The notes: generated by a model from the letters alone, not told the origin. A DNA stretch of 51,870 nucleotides from Candidatus Enterococcus murrayae (GCF_017315985.1 NZ_JAFLVR010000044.1:1-51870), one strand, 5' to 3'. Positions 40,801 through 50,495 are shown, counted from the stretch's first letter. Numbers and translations: made by a program.

Positions 40801-41692
40801 AGTGCTCTTTTTGCTGGCTAAATCCCCGAATCAACTCGATTAATTGACCGCGAATCGTTGAATCTAACACTTGCTCGCGTTGAACAAGTGAAATAATGAA
40901 CGTGGGCTGAGGTTGATCGGTGATAGGAATCATAACCAAATTATCTTCAGGCGAGATCGCAAGTTCTGCTAAAAAACCAATGCCAATTTGTTCACGTATC
41001 ATGCCTTTCAAAATATTTAGATTACTATTTTGATAAATGATTTGTGGTTCGAAATGAGCTTGTTGCGCCATTTTTTTAAAAGCAGTGGGATGAACGTAGT
41101 GTTCATTCAATAAAACAAACGGCTCTTCTTTTAATTCAGAAAAAGAGATCTCTTTGCGATTGGCCAGAGGATGCTTTTGACTAACAACAATCATGAAGTT
41201 TTTTTCGATTAGAATTTCACTAGTCAAATCATCATCGCGGATCGGTTGTGTTGAACCAAGCAAGGCAAGATCTATTTTTCCTCGACGTAAAAGACCATAG
41301 AGATCTCTTGATCCACCATCAACTAAGTGAATATGGCGCATCAAATTATTTTTAAAGAGATAAGAAGAAAGTTTTGGAAAATAGAAATTTCCAATAATAG
41401 GGGGCAATCCAAAATCTAAGGTTTCTTCTTTTAATCGGTCGATTTCCGTAACAGCGATCGTCACCTCTTTCAAAATATTTGAGATGTGACGTGAAAGGAT
41501 CAAACCAGATTGTGTGATGACCAATTGTTTATGTGATTGATCACGATATACGAGTTCTGTCCCCAATTCATCTTCCAGCCGTTTTACGGCATAAGTAATC
41601 GTGGGTTGACTGACATGAAAAGCGTTTGCTACCTTCGTAAAACTTTTTTCTCGTACTAAGCGTTGGAAATATTCTAAGTCTTTAAAGTTCAT
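40799..41692 (-). CDS. LysR-type regulator of the malolactic genes (MleR-like)
   Basis: A 297-residue LysR-type regulator. N-terminal HTH: NFKDLEYFQRLVREKSFTKVANAFHVSQPTITYAVKRLE. Effector domain from about residue 90. It is divergent from mleS with a 122-base gap, the arrangement of mleR in Lactococcus, where malate activates mleS. The name follows from that context. Confidence 0.85.
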   Translation of the reverse strand: MNFKDLEYFQRLVREKSFTKVANAFHVSQPTITYAVKRLEDELGTELVYRDQSHKQLVITQSGLILSRHISNILKEVTIAVTEIDRLKEETLDFGLPPIIGNFYFPKLSSYLFKNNLMRHIHLVDGGSRDLYGLLRRGKIDLALLGSTQPIRDDDLTSEILIEKNFMIVVSQKHPLANRKEISFSELKEEPFVLLNEHYVHPTAFKKMAQQAHFEPQIIYQNSNLNILKGMIREQIGIGFLAELAISPEDNLVMIPITDQPQPTFIISLVQREQVLDSTIRGQLIELIRGFSQQKEH

Positions 41693-41710
41693 AATCGTCT
41701 CCTCTTGTGA

Positions 41711-41783
41711 AATTAGATTATCATATAAATAAAATTTATTCTAAGCTTTTGTTTTGACTATAGTCTGTGCAAGCGTGTATTGT
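41711..41783 (+). promoter_or_regulatory. mleS promoter and palindromic operator candidate
   Basis: TTGACT (41754-41759) and TATTGT (41778-41783) are spaced by 18 bases. Upstream an AT-rich inverted sequence bounded by TTAGA and TCTAA (about 41713-41744) resembles a LysR-type T-N11-A operator. Confidence 0.5.
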
Positions 41784-41814
41784 CCTAACTGTAATCAATA
41801 AGGAGGAGAACGAC

Positions 41815-43455
41815 ATGAAAGGAATCGAAATTTTAAATAATCCATTTTTAAATAAAGGAACTGCATTTACAAAGGAAGAACGTAAGAAATACAGTTTGAC
41901 GGGTTTGCTGCCAGCCAGAGTGCAAACTTTGGAAGAGCAGGCAGAACAAACCTATGGTCAATACCAAAGTAAAGCAACGAACTTAGAAAAACGTCTGTTT
42001 TTGATGGAAATCTTTAATACGAATCGTACTCTGTTTTACAAATTAATGGGACAACACGTCGTAGAATTTATGCCGATCGTCTATGATCCAACTGTAGCAG
42101 ATTCCATCGAACAATATAATGAGTTATTTGTTGAATCACAAAATGCCGCATTCATTTCAGTCGATGAACCAGAAAGCATCAAAGAAAGTTTGAAAAATGC
42201 TGCAGCTGGCCGTGATATTCGATTAATCGTTGTAACAGATGCGGAAGGGATCCTAGGAATCGGTGACTGGGGTGTCAATGGAGTAGATATAGCGATTGGT
42301 AAATTGATGGTTTACACTGCTGCAGCCGGTATCAATCCAGCTCAAGTTTTACCTGTTTCGATCGATGCTGGGACGAATAACCAAGAGTTGTTAGATGATC
42401 CATTGTATTTGGGCAATAAGCATGAACGGATCTATGGCGATAAATATTACGAAGTGATTGATCTATTTGTTGAAGCTGTTGAAGAATTGTTTCCTGAGGT
42501 TTTGCTGCACTGGGAAGACTTCGGACGTTCGAATGCTGCAACTATCTTAGAGAAATATCAAGATAAAATCACGACCTTCAATGATGACATTCAAGGAACA
42601 GGAATTGTTGTTTTAGCAGGTGTCTTAGGTGCTTTGAATATCTCACAAGAAGACTTGACGAAACAAACAGTGATGACCTTTGGTGCCGGCACTGCTGGTG
42701 TTGGTATTGCCAACCAATTGCTGGATGAAATGAAGCGTCAAGGACTGTCTGAAGAAGAAGCCAGAAAGCATTTCTACTTGGTAGACAAACAAGGAGTGTT
42801 GTTTGAAGATACAGAGGGCTTAACGCCTGGTCAAAAAGAATTTGTCCGTCAGCGCAAGGAGTTTTCAAATGCTGCTGAATTGACAGATTTAGCAGCGGCG
42901 GTTAAAGCGATTCATCCTACGATTATTATCGGTACGTCAACTCAACCAGGAGCCTTTACTGAAGAAATCGTACGAGAAATAGCGGCTAATACAGAACGTC
43001 CAATTATCTTCCCCTTGTCTAATCCAACAAAATTGGCTGAAGCAACCGCAGAAGATTTAATTAAATGGACGGATGGGAAAGCTCTAATCGGTACGGGAAT
43101 TCCTGCGGCAGATGTAAAATACAACGGTATTACCTACCAGATTGGTCAAGCCAACAATGCTTTAATGTATCCTGGCTTAGGACTCGGAATCATTGCTTCA
43201 ACTGCAACCCGTGTTAATGGTGAAATGCTATCACGAGCAAGCCATGCACTAGGCGGAATTGTTGATACAAGCAAACCAGGTGCAGCTGTACTGCCGCCTG
43301 TATCAAAATTGACGGAATTCTCTCAAACAATTGCTGAAGTAGTTGTAAAAAGTGTCGTGGATCAAAAATTAAATAAAGAAGAAATTAACGACATCAAACA
43401 AGCTGTTGAAGAGATGAAATGGTATCCAGAGTATCAATCGCTTGATAATGAATAA
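41815..43455 (+). CDS. mleS: Malolactic enzyme
   Basis: A 546-residue NAD- and Mn-dependent enzyme that converts L-malate to L-lactate and CO2, giving acid tolerance and proton-motive force. N-terminus: [18 protein letters not shown]. Malic-enzyme signature: [18 protein letters not shown] site: [15 protein letters not shown]. The ATG at 41815 has AAGGAGGAG upstream and is preferred over an in-frame start at 41767. The neighbouring LysR gene and AEC transporter favour malolactic over malic enzyme. Confidence 0.93.
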   Translation: MKGIEILNNPFLNKGTAFTKEERKKYSLTGLLPARVQTLEEQAEQTYGQYQSKATNLEKRLFLMEIFNTNRTLFYKLMGQHVVEFMPIVYDPTVADSIEQYNELFVESQNAAFISVDEPESIKESLKNAAAGRDIRLIVVTDAEGILGIGDWGVNGVDIAIGKLMVYTAAAGINPAQVLPVSIDAGTNNQELLDDPLYLGNKHERIYGDKYYEVIDLFVEAVEELFPEVLLHWEDFGRSNAATILEKYQDKITTFNDDIQGTGIVVLAGVLGALNISQEDLTKQTVMTFGAGTAGVGIANQLLDEMKRQGLSEEEARKHFYLVDKQGVLFEDTEGLTPGQKEFVRQRKEFSNAAELTDLAAAVKAIHPTIIIGTSTQPGAFTEEIVREIAANTERPIIFPLSNPTKLAEATAEDLIKWTDGKALIGTGIPAADVKYNGITYQIGQANNALMYPGLGLGIIASTATRVNGEMLSRASHALGGIVDTSKPGAAVLPPVSKLTEFSQTIAEVVVKSVVDQKLNKEEINDIKQAVEEMKWYPEYQSLDNE

Positions 43456-43480
43456 TTGAGTAAAAGGGGAGGGAAAAAAG

Positions 43481-44446
43481 ATGATTTTCTTTCAATCGAT
43501 TCAAAGTGTTTTAAGCATCATTATTATGATTGCTTTAGGTTATATCTTGAAAGGTCAAGGTTGGTTTGATGAAAGCTTTGGTAAAAGCATTTCATCATTG
43601 ATTACACGTGTGGCGCTGCCAGCCTCCATCTTTGTATCCGTATTAAAGAACTTGACAAAGGAAAGCCTGTTCCAGCTATCGGGTAGTTTGATTTACCCGG
43701 TTGGAGCAGTGATTATCTCCTATATATTGGCCTATGCTCTAGTTAAAATCTTGAAGATTCGTCCAGGACGCCGTGGGATATTCATGAATGCGATCGTTAA
43801 TGCCAACACGATCTTTATCGGACTGCCCTTAAATATCGCCTTGTTCGGTGAAAAATCATTGCCTTATTTCTTGGTCTATTATGTGACGAATACCGTTTCT
43901 ACTTGGGCTTTTGGGGTGTTCCTGATATCGAATGATGATCCAACCAAAGTCAAAGGTGAAAGCAAAGCCAAACTGAATTGGAAGAAATTATTGCCACCAC
44001 CTTTATTAGGTTTTATCGTAGCGATTATCTTCTTGTTAGTAGGTATCCCAGTACCAAGCTTTATCAATGCAACGCTTGGCTACGTCGGCAGTATCGTTAC
44101 ACCGTTATCCTTACTTTATATCGGGATCGTCTTATATGATGCCGGGTTAAAGAGCATCCGCTTTGATCGTGATACTGTCGTAGCTTTACTAGGACGTTTT
44201 ATCTTAGCGCCAGCTGTTTTGATTGCTTTAATCGCTCTTGGATCAAACGCTTTTGGAGCAAATCTTGCGCCATTATTGAAACAAACCTTGATCGTACAAT
44301 CTGCGACACCAATGTTGGCTGTTTTGCCAATTTTAGCAAATGAAGCGCACGGAGACGTTAAATATGCTACGAATCTAGTAACAACTAGTACTGTATTATT
44401 TGTGATTGTCGTTCCGATCTTGATGGAGCTCGTACAATTTATTTAA
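43481..44446 (+). CDS. mleP: Malate permease, AEC family
   Basis: A 321-residue membrane protein with about 10 hydrophobic segments. Central NANTIFIGLPLNIALFGEKSLPYF and C-terminal VQSATPMLAVLPILANE are the auxin-efflux-carrier-family pattern. It starts 25 bases after mleS and shares its terminator, so it most likely imports malate or exchanges it with lactate. Confidence 0.88.
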   Translation: MIFFQSIQSVLSIIIMIALGYILKGQGWFDESFGKSISSLITRVALPASIFVSVLKNLTKESLFQLSGSLIYPVGAVIISYILAYALVKILKIRPGRRGIFMNAIVNANTIFIGLPLNIALFGEKSLPYFLVYYVTNTVSTWAFGVFLISNDDPTKVKGESKAKLNWKKLLPPPLLGFIVAIIFLLVGIPVPSFINATLGYVGSIVTPLSLLYIGIVLYDAGLKSIRFDRDTVVALLGRFILAPAVLIALIALGSNAFGANLAPLLKQTLIVQSATPMLAVLPILANEAHGDVKYATNLVTTSTVLFVIVVPILMELVQFI

Positions 44447-44449
44447 TAG

Positions 44450-44488
44450 AAAAAGCATTCGCGATTTTTTCTCGCGAATGCTTTTTTT
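44450..44488. terminator. Bidirectional terminator, mleP/ABC-F
   Basis: A 15-base perfect stem AAAAAGCATTCGCGA/TCGCGAATGCTTTTT between convergent genes. Confidence 0.92.
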
Positions 44489-46107
44489 TAATACAATTTG
44501 CTTAATTGTTTTTGAACTTCTGGGTTTTCCAAAAATTCATCATAGGTTGTTTCTGCACGGTCAACCACGCCATTTTCAGAAATAGCAATGATTCGATTAG
44601 CAATTGTTTGAATGAACTGATGGTCATGAGAAGCAAATAAAAGCGAACCTTTATAGGCGATCAAACCATCATTTAGTGCTGAAATCGATTCTAAGTCCAA
44701 GTGATTGGTTGGGTCATCTAGGACTAAGACGTTTGATTTTGACAGCATTAATTTCGATAACATACAACGAACTTTTTCACCACCGGATAGAACATTGACT
44801 GGCTTCATTACTTCGTCGCCAGAAAACAGCATACGACCTAAGAAACTGCGTAAGAAAGTATTGTCATCTTCTTCTTTACTGGCATATTGACGTAGCCAAT
44901 CAAGGATTGGCAGTTCACTGTCGAATTCTTTCGTCGTATCTTTTGGCAAGTAAGCTTGGCTTGTCGTTACACCCCAGCGAACGGTTCCTGTATCGGGCTC
45001 AAGATCGCCCATAATCACTTTAAATAGGGTAGTAGTAACTAAGTCATTTTCAGCGATGAAAGCGACTTTGTCGTCACGATTCAAGGTGAAAGAGATGTTA
45101 TCTAAAATTTTCTTGCCGTCGATTGTTACACTAACGTTATCGACTTGCAGCAAATCATTACCGATTTCTCGCTCTGGTTTGAACTGCACGAATGGATAAC
45201 GACGTGAAGAAGGCTGGATATCATCTAATGTAATCTTATCCAACATTTTTTTACGAGAAGTCGCTTGTTTTGATTTCGATGCATTGGCGCTGAAGCGAGC
45301 GATAAAATCTTGTAATTCTTTGATTTGTTCTTCTTTTTTAGCATTTTGCTGCGATTGCAATTTCGTTGCTAACTGACTTGATTCTAACCAGAAGTCATAG
45401 TTGCCGACATATAATTTGATTTTTCCGAAGTCTAAATCAGCCATGTGTGTACACACTTTGTTTAAGAAGTGGCGGTCATGGGATACGACGATTACGGTAT
45501 TATCAAAGTTGATCAAGAATTCTTCTAACCAGTCGATCGATTGGATATCTAATCCATTCGTTGGCTCATCTAGCAATAGTACATCTGGTTTGCCAAAAAG
45601 CGATTGAGCTAAAAGGACCTTGATTTTTTGTCCAGCCGTCAATTCACTCATTTTTTGCTGATGAAGTTCTTCGGGAATATTTAACCCTTGCAATAGAACC
45701 GCTGCTTCTGGTTCAGCTTCCCAACCATCGAGTTCGGCAAATTCACCTTCTAGCTCTGCTGCACGAATACCATCTTCGTCAGAAAAATCTTCCTTCATAT
45801 AAACAGCGTCTTTTTCTTGCATGACTTGGTATAATCGTTCGTGTCCCATGATGACTGTCTCAAGAACAGTGTACTCTTCAAAGTCAAAATGGTTTTGCTT
45901 CAACACAGCCATTCGTTCGTTTGGGCCTAAAGTAACTGAGCCGGTAGAAGGCTGGATATCGCCTGCTAAAATCTTTAGAAAGGTTGATTTACCGGCACCA
46001 TTCGCACCAATCAACCCGTAACAATTGCCGGGAGTGAATTTAATATTTACATCATCAAATAGTTTACGGTCAGGGAACTGTAAACTAACGTCACTTACTG
46101 TAATCAA
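44488..46107 (-). CDS. ABC-F ATPase, YkpA-like
   Basis: A 539-residue soluble protein with two ABC domains and no membrane part. The TTG at 46107 is chosen because GCGAGGA lies 6 bases upstream and the protein then begins with ITVSDVSLQF. NBD1: Walker A GANGAGKSTF, LLDEPTNGLD. NBD2 has no classical Walker A (AENDLVTTTLFK), a trait I also recall in B. subtilis YkpA. Its Walker B reads LDDPTNHLD, with Asp (codon 44713-44715) in place of the usual catalytic Glu. ABC-F proteins act on ribosomes. Resistance is not indicated. Confidence 0.9.
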   Translation of the reverse strand: MITVSDVSLQFPDRKLFDDVNIKFTPGNCYGLIGANGAGKSTFLKILAGDIQPSTGSVTLGPNERMAVLKQNHFDFEEYTVLETVIMGHERLYQVMQEKDAVYMKEDFSDEDGIRAAELEGEFAELDGWEAEPEAAVLLQGLNIPEELHQQKMSELTAGQKIKVLLAQSLFGKPDVLLLDEPTNGLDIQSIDWLEEFLINFDNTVIVVSHDRHFLNKVCTHMADLDFGKIKLYVGNYDFWLESSQLATKLQSQQNAKKEEQIKELQDFIARFSANASKSKQATSRKKMLDKITLDDIQPSSRRYPFVQFKPEREIGNDLLQVDNVSVTIDGKKILDNISFTLNRDDKVAFIAENDLVTTTLFKVIMGDLEPDTGTVRWGVTTSQAYLPKDTTKEFDSELPILDWLRQYASKEEDDNTFLRSFLGRMLFSGDEVMKPVNVLSGGEKVRCMLSKLMLSKSNVLVLDDPTNHLDLESISALNDGLIAYKGSLLFASHDHQFIQTIANRIIAISENGVVDRAETTYDEFLENPEVQKQLSKLY

Positions 46108-46247
46108 TGATTTTCCTCGCTTTATCAGTATTGGCGTAAGGCCTCTCTGCATTATATCGGGGAACATCTGAAGTTTCAAGTCAACCTATAAGAATTTACT
46201 TGGGATTAAAAATAAGATAGACTGAGAAATTGAAGGGATGTGTCAGT

Positions 46248-46625
46248 ATGATCGGGATCATTATCGCGACCCACGACCATTTAGCGGACAGTCTGTTAAA
46301 AACAGCGGAGTCCATCCTGGGTGAACAAAGCTGTGTAGAAACATTAAATATCCAGCCAGGAGCTACAGGTCTGCAGGAAAAAATTGAAAAATATGCCAAA
46401 GACTTATTAACGAAAGCTGATGAACTAGTCTGGCTGGTGGATATGTTTGGTGGTACGCCATTTCGCTATGCCAGCTATTGTGTAATGAATGATTCGCGAC
46501 AGTCTTTAGTGACAGGAGTGAATTTACCCATGCTTCTACAGGCTTTGGTAAATCGCGAACTGTCGGCAGAAGAGCTGACAAAGCAATTAGAAGTGGAAGC
46601 CAAACAGACAATTCGGAGAATGTAA
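46248..46625 (+). CDS. Orphan PTS EIIA domain, mannose family
   Basis: A 125-residue protein: IGIIIATHDHLADSLLKTAESILG with the phospho-accepting His9, and LVDMFGGTPFRYAS, the mannose-family IIA core. The ATG at 46248 aligns with family starts; an in-frame ATG at 46230 would overlap its own Shine-Dalgarno. No IIB, IIC or IID gene is adjacent, so it either serves a distant permease or acts as a regulator. Confidence 0.85.
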   Translation: MIGIIIATHDHLADSLLKTAESILGEQSCVETLNIQPGATGLQEKIEKYAKDLLTKADELVWLVDMFGGTPFRYASYCVMNDSRQSLVTGVNLPMLLQALVNRELSAEELTKQLEVEAKQTIRRM

Positions 46626-46667
46626 AAAAAGTGGTGATGCCAGATATCTTTGGCACCACCACTTTCA
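46624..46667. terminator. Bidirectional terminator, EIIA/pyruvate oxidase
   Basis: Arms AAAGTGGTG...TGCCA and TGGCA...CACCACTTT, starting right at the EIIA stop; pyruvate oxidase converges from the right. Confidence 0.8.
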
Positions 46668-46688
46668 CTTTTAATAAGAACCGCTGCC

Positions 46689-48419
46689 TTATTTCAATAT
46701 TTCACGTAAAGTAGGCATATCGTGAACGTTATATTTTTCTTTGAAGGCATTGATTTGCTCTGTTGAAAATTTTTCTGGTTCTAATTCTAGAGCTTCGACG
46801 GGCAGAGGTCGTTCATCTTTGATTTTGACGTCGATTACGACTGGACGTTTGCTGGCTTTCGCTGCTGTGAAGGCAGGCTCTAATTGACTATATTCAGTAA
46901 TCGTGAAGCCATCAGCACCTAATGCCTCACCAACTTTACCGAAGTCTGCGCCCTCTAGAAAGACACCAAATTTTTGTTGCTCTGTATCTTCTTGTTCAGC
47001 CTCAATAAAACCAAAAGCATCATTTGAAAAGACGACGTTGATAATTGGCAAATGGTATTTTACCTGAGTAATGATATCTTGCATCTGCATGGCAAAACCG
47101 CCGTCTCCGCTGAATGTAAAGACTTGTTTATCTGGATAAGTCAATTGTGCTGCAATACCGCCAGGGACACCATTGCCCATTGTTGCAAACCAGCCAGAGG
47201 TTGTAAATTGCTGGTCGCCATTCATTTCTAGATGACGAATAGCGTTCAGCGTAACATTCCCGACATCGGCAACGTAAACAGCATCTTGTTCCGCGATCCG
47301 ATTGATTTCTTTGAAGACAGGTTCTGCACGTAATGGCGTTGAATCATCATTATAGAAGCTTTTACGCCAAGCATGCCAATTACGAATATTTTCCTGATTG
47401 GCTTCAAGCCATGCGTCTGCAGGTCGTTCTTTTCCAAGTTCGACCCAGCGGCGAAGAGCTGTTGCGCCATCCCCTAAAATAGAGTGATCGACATGGTGGC
47501 GACGACCAAATTTTGCTGCATCAATATCGACTTGGATGAACTTTGCTTCTGGATTGAAGAAATATCGGCCAAATGGGAAGTCGCTGCCGACAAACACAAT
47601 CAAATCAGCATCAGCCAATGCTTCATTCGCAGGCTTAGTTGCCACACGAGCAGCGAAGCCTAAGAAGTTTTCATAGAGATCAGGGACAATTCCTTTAGCT
47701 AAGACAGCAGCTGCGACAGGCATTGAAAAATGTTCAGCAAAGGCTTTAATAGCATCGAATCCGCCACGGACACCTTGCCCAATATAAAGGACCGGTTGTT
47801 TCGCTGCTTCAATTAGAGGCAATGCGGCCTTCAGATCAGCTTCATCTGGAAGTACTACGCCAGTTTTATGGTTTTTCGCAGTGGCGATCTCTGCTTCTTC
47901 AATTTCTGCAAAACCCAAATCAACAGGGATGGTAACAACGGCTACTCCTTTTTGTTGATAAGCCGCTTTAATCGCTTCATCGATTACATGAGGCAAACTT
48001 TCAGGTGTCATTACCGTCCGGTTATACACACTGACGTCTGCAAACATTGGATTTTCATTTAACTCTTGAAAAGAATTATAGTTCATTGCAGTAGAAGCCA
48101 CTTGCCCCAACAAAGCTAAAACAGGCACATGATCCATTTGAGCATCATAGAGCCCGTTAATTAAATGACTCGCACCAGGACCAGCTGAACCAAAAACAGC
48201 ACCAATCTTACCAGTCAGTTTGGCATCTGCGGCAGCAGCCAAGGCGCCTGCCTCTTCGTGGCGCACTTGGATATATTTAACAGCTTCGCGTTCATGATAT
48301 AAGGCATCCATTGTTGAGTTGAATGAACCGCCGGGAATACCATAAATATGATCGATTCCCCAAGCTTCTAAGACGTTGACCATTGCAACTCCTGCATTAA
48401 TTTTTGTCATCTTCTCCAC
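46689..48419 (-). CDS. pox: Pyruvate oxidase (ThDP- and FAD-dependent)
   Basis: A 576-residue enzyme of the POX/acetolactate synthase fold. It turns pyruvate, phosphate and O2 into acetyl phosphate, CO2 and H2O2. YGIPGGSFNSTMDAL and VRHEEAGALAAAADAKLTG (ThDP-activating Glu) are in the first domain. GDGGFAMQMQDI...NVVFSND is the ThDP/Mg2+ motif. The wording of the N-terminus matches lactobacillar Pox as I know it, better than acetolactate synthase. It is monocistronic with its own promoter. Confidence 0.9.
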   Translation of the reverse strand: MEKMTKINAGVAMVNVLEAWGIDHIYGIPGGSFNSTMDALYHEREAVKYIQVRHEEAGALAAAADAKLTGKIGAVFGSAGPGASHLINGLYDAQMDHVPVLALLGQVASTAMNYNSFQELNENPMFADVSVYNRTVMTPESLPHVIDEAIKAAYQQKGVAVVTIPVDLGFAEIEEAEIATAKNHKTGVVLPDEADLKAALPLIEAAKQPVLYIGQGVRGGFDAIKAFAEHFSMPVAAAVLAKGIVPDLYENFLGFAARVATKPANEALADADLIVFVGSDFPFGRYFFNPEAKFIQVDIDAAKFGRRHHVDHSILGDGATALRRWVELGKERPADAWLEANQENIRNWHAWRKSFYNDDSTPLRAEPVFKEINRIAEQDAVYVADVGNVTLNAIRHLEMNGDQQFTTSGWFATMGNGVPGGIAAQLTYPDKQVFTFSGDGGFAMQMQDIITQVKYHLPIINVVFSNDAFGFIEAEQEDTEQQKFGVFLEGADFGKVGEALGADGFTITEYSQLEPAFTAAKASKRPVVIDVKIKDERPLPVEALELEPEKFSTEQINAFKEKYNVHDMPTLREILK

Positions 48420-48451
48420 TCACTTTCTTTTTGTAAGTTTCCTACCTAAAA

Positions 48452-48480
48452 AGTATAACGCGTCTTAAAAAAACCAGCAA
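48452..48480 (-). promoter_or_regulatory. pox promoter
   Basis: On the minus strand TTGCTG (48475-48480) and TATACT (48452-48457) are spaced by 17 bases, 33 bases before the pox start. Confidence 0.7.
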
Positions 48481-48663
48481 AGAAAGTGTCTCCAAAAGAA
48501 GTTTACAGGCATGCCTAAAACATGATAAAGTTATAGCAAATAAACGTTTTCAGGATACCAGTTCAAATTTGCGGGTTCCTTAAAGTAATTTCAATCATTT
48601 TAAGGTGTACTAGCAAATTTTTTTAGAAAGAAACATATTTAAAATAGAAAGTAGGAGGCTCTT
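48481..48663. other. Divergent regulatory gap between pox and the ZIP gene
   Basis: No gene. It contains the small palindrome AGGCATGCCT (about 48507-48516) and a partial match to a CcpA cre site (48539-48552, AAACGTTTTCA core, first two positions off). An inverted repeat CCTTAAA/TTTAAGG (about 48577-48604) is also present. Any of them could be an operator; none is a strong call. Confidence 0.4.
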
Positions 48664-49482
48664 ATGATTGGATGGCTACTTGATTTAGCAGCTTGGCAGC
48701 AAGCGTTGGTGGGAACATTGTTCACCTGGGGAATGACTGCTTTAGGTGCTGCATTGGTTTTCTTTTTTAAAAATATCAATCGTAATGTATTGAACCTAAT
48801 GTTAGGTTTCGCCTCTGGTGTAATGATTGCGGCGAGCTTTTGGTCATTATTGGATCCGGCGATTGCAGCTGCAGAAGAGAACGGTTCAATTCCTTGGTTA
48901 GTAGTCAGTCTCGGTTTTGGTTTAGGTGGATTATTTCTTTATATAGCAGATAAAACGATTCCTCACATGCACTTTGGACCGAACAAAGAAAAAGAAGGAC
49001 TGCCCAGCCACTTGAAGCGGACGATTTTGCTGGTATTTTCGATTACCCTGCATAATATTCCGGAAGGCTTGGCGGTTGGTGTTGCTTTTGGTGCGGCAAA
49101 TGAAGCAGCGAATCCAACAGCAGCAGTTTTAGCAGCAATTTCCGTCACGTTGGGGATCGGAATCCAAAACTTTCCAGAGGGTGCTGCTGTTTCGATTCCA
49201 TTGCGACAGGAAGGCTTGAGCCGAACGAAATCTTTTCTATACGGACAGGCTTCAGGACTTGTAGAGCCGATCGCTGCTGTCGCAGGAGCGATCTTAGTAA
49301 CGAGTGTACAACCCTTATTGCCGTATGCCTTATCTTTTGCTGCTGGAGCTATGATCTATGTAGTGGTAGAAGAATTGATTCCAGAGGCTCAAGCAACGAC
49401 AGATAGTAAACATCATTTTGGGGTATTTGGGGCAATGTCAGGATTTATTATCATGATGATTCTCGATGTTGCGTTGGGATAA
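48664..49482 (+). CDS. ZIP-family divalent metal transporter
   Basis: A 272-residue, roughly 8-TM protein. The paired metal-site motifs HNIPEGLAVG (TM4) and QNFPEGAAVS (TM5), and a His-containing cytoplasmic loop (PHMHFGPNKEKEG), place it in the GufA/ZupT branch of ZIP carriers. It likely imports zinc or another divalent metal. AGGAGG precedes the ATG. No Zur-type palindrome was seen upstream. Confidence 0.9.
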   Translation: MIGWLLDLAAWQQALVGTLFTWGMTALGAALVFFFKNINRNVLNLMLGFASGVMIAASFWSLLDPAIAAAEENGSIPWLVVSLGFGLGGLFLYIADKTIPHMHFGPNKEKEGLPSHLKRTILLVFSITLHNIPEGLAVGVAFGAANEAANPTAAVLAAISVTLGIGIQNFPEGAAVSIPLRQEGLSRTKSFLYGQASGLVEPIAAVAGAILVTSVQPLLPYALSFAAGAMIYVVVEELIPEAQATTDSKHHFGVFGAMSGFIIMMILDVALG

Positions 49483-49484
49483 AG

Positions 49485-49520
49485 AAAAATCGCCGAAAGC
49501 AAAGCTTTCGACGATTTTTT
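49485..49520. terminator. Bidirectional terminator after the ZIP gene
   Basis: AAAAATCGcCGAAAGC and GCTTTCGaCGATTTTT pair around a 3-base loop; a T run follows and the convergent small gene ends here. Confidence 0.88.
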
Positions 49521-49714
49521 TAATAGGTGCGTCCGCGACGTTTGGTCAACCAGTTGACCAAGAAGTAAGCAATTGCTAATGGAATCGCGATTCTAAAGAA
49601 TAAGCCGATCAAACCAGATAAGATTGGACCAACAATACTTAAAATCAAACTAGCAACTAAGAAAAAGCCGACAACAGCTAAAATTCGTACAACCATAGGA
49701 TATTCTTTCATCAT
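49520..49714 (-). CDS. Small two-TM membrane protein
   Basis: A 64-residue protein with two hydrophobic segments (about 8-28 and 30-52), a WLTKRR basic end and no recognised domain. AGAAGGAA precedes the ATG and it has a proper terminator, so it is probably real. Function unknown. Confidence 0.65.
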   Translation of the reverse strand: MMKEYPMVVRILAVVGFFLVASLILSIVGPILSGLIGLFFRIAIPLAIAYFLVNWLTKRRGRTY

Positions 49715-49880
49715 TTTAGATTCCTTCTTTCCATTTGTTTTAACTTAAACATAGTTTAGCAAAATATTTTCACGCTTACGTCCAACTTAAGACGTATTTA
49801 TTGGCAAATTATGCCTTTTTTTGTTTAATAAGAGTCGAGACAGCTACTTTTTAGTAAGCAACGAATGGAGTTAAGAAAAA

Positions 49881-50453
49881 ATGTCAAAGTCACGAATTGA
49901 AGCTTTTACAGATGCGGTGATCGCTATTATTATGACTCTATTGGTATTAGAGTTACACGAACCAGGTGCTCCAACCTGGACGGCATTTTTAAATATGGAG
50001 CATAAATTTATTGTTTATCTGATCAGTTTTGTCAGCTTAGCGATTTATTGGAACAACCATCATCATCTTTTTCAACTAGTACGAAAAGTAGACGGCTGGG
50101 TATTGTGGGCTAATAATTTTCTAATATTAATGATGACACTCTTTCCATATGTCACTGCTTGGGTTGGGGATTACCCTTTTTCTTGGCCGCCGCAGGCATT
50201 ATATGGCTTAGTGACATTAGGAACCGATTTCGCCTATTATCTATTGGTTCGAACACTGGTGCGGGCAAACGGTAAAGATTCTCAGGTTGGGCAATTATTT
50301 AGACATTATCCTAAATCCTATTTATCAATTGGCTTAGCGATCGTAGCACTGATCCTAGGAAAATTGATTGCCCCTATTGCGGTGTTAATCGTCAATGTTT
50401 TGATTTTATTGATGTGGTTCATCCCAGAAAAATCGATTGAGAAGATACTGTAA
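49881..50453 (+). CDS. TMEM175-type potassium channel (DUF1211)
   Basis: A 190-residue protein. It begins with the family hallmark RIEAFTDAVIAIIMTLLVLEL, whose first helix lines the pore in known TMEM175 channels. It also has the NNHHHLFQ stretch and about six TM segments, so it equals one family repeat. Bacterial members form tetrameric K+ channels or leaks. Role here unknown. Confidence 0.85.
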   Translation: MSKSRIEAFTDAVIAIIMTLLVLELHEPGAPTWTAFLNMEHKFIVYLISFVSLAIYWNNHHHLFQLVRKVDGWVLWANNFLILMMTLFPYVTAWVGDYPFSWPPQALYGLVTLGTDFAYYLLVRTLVRANGKDSQVGQLFRHYPKSYLSIGLAIVALILGKLIAPIAVLIVNVLILLMWFIPEKSIEKIL

Positions 50454-50468
50454 ATAGGAATGATTTCA

Positions 50469-50495
50469 ACACCTGCGAATTTTAATCGCAGGTGT
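50469..50495. terminator. Terminator between the TMEM175 gene and the small toxin gene
   Basis: A 10-base perfect stem ACACCTGCGA/TCGCAGGTGT with a 7-base loop. It lies 16 bases after the channel gene and 15 bases after the convergent toxin gene, so both transcripts can end here. The T run is weak on both strands. Confidence 0.75.

Noticed and set aside
46690-46712. parS-like sequence TATTTCACGTAAAGTA in pox
   Set aside because: Four mismatches to the consensus, including fixed positions; well below the three exact sites.
49520-50453. Possibility that the two-TM protein and the TMEM175 gene form a toxin or phage (holin-like) cassette
   Set aside because: The genes are divergent, the TMEM175 motif is specific, and no lysis, integrase or structural phage gene is nearby.
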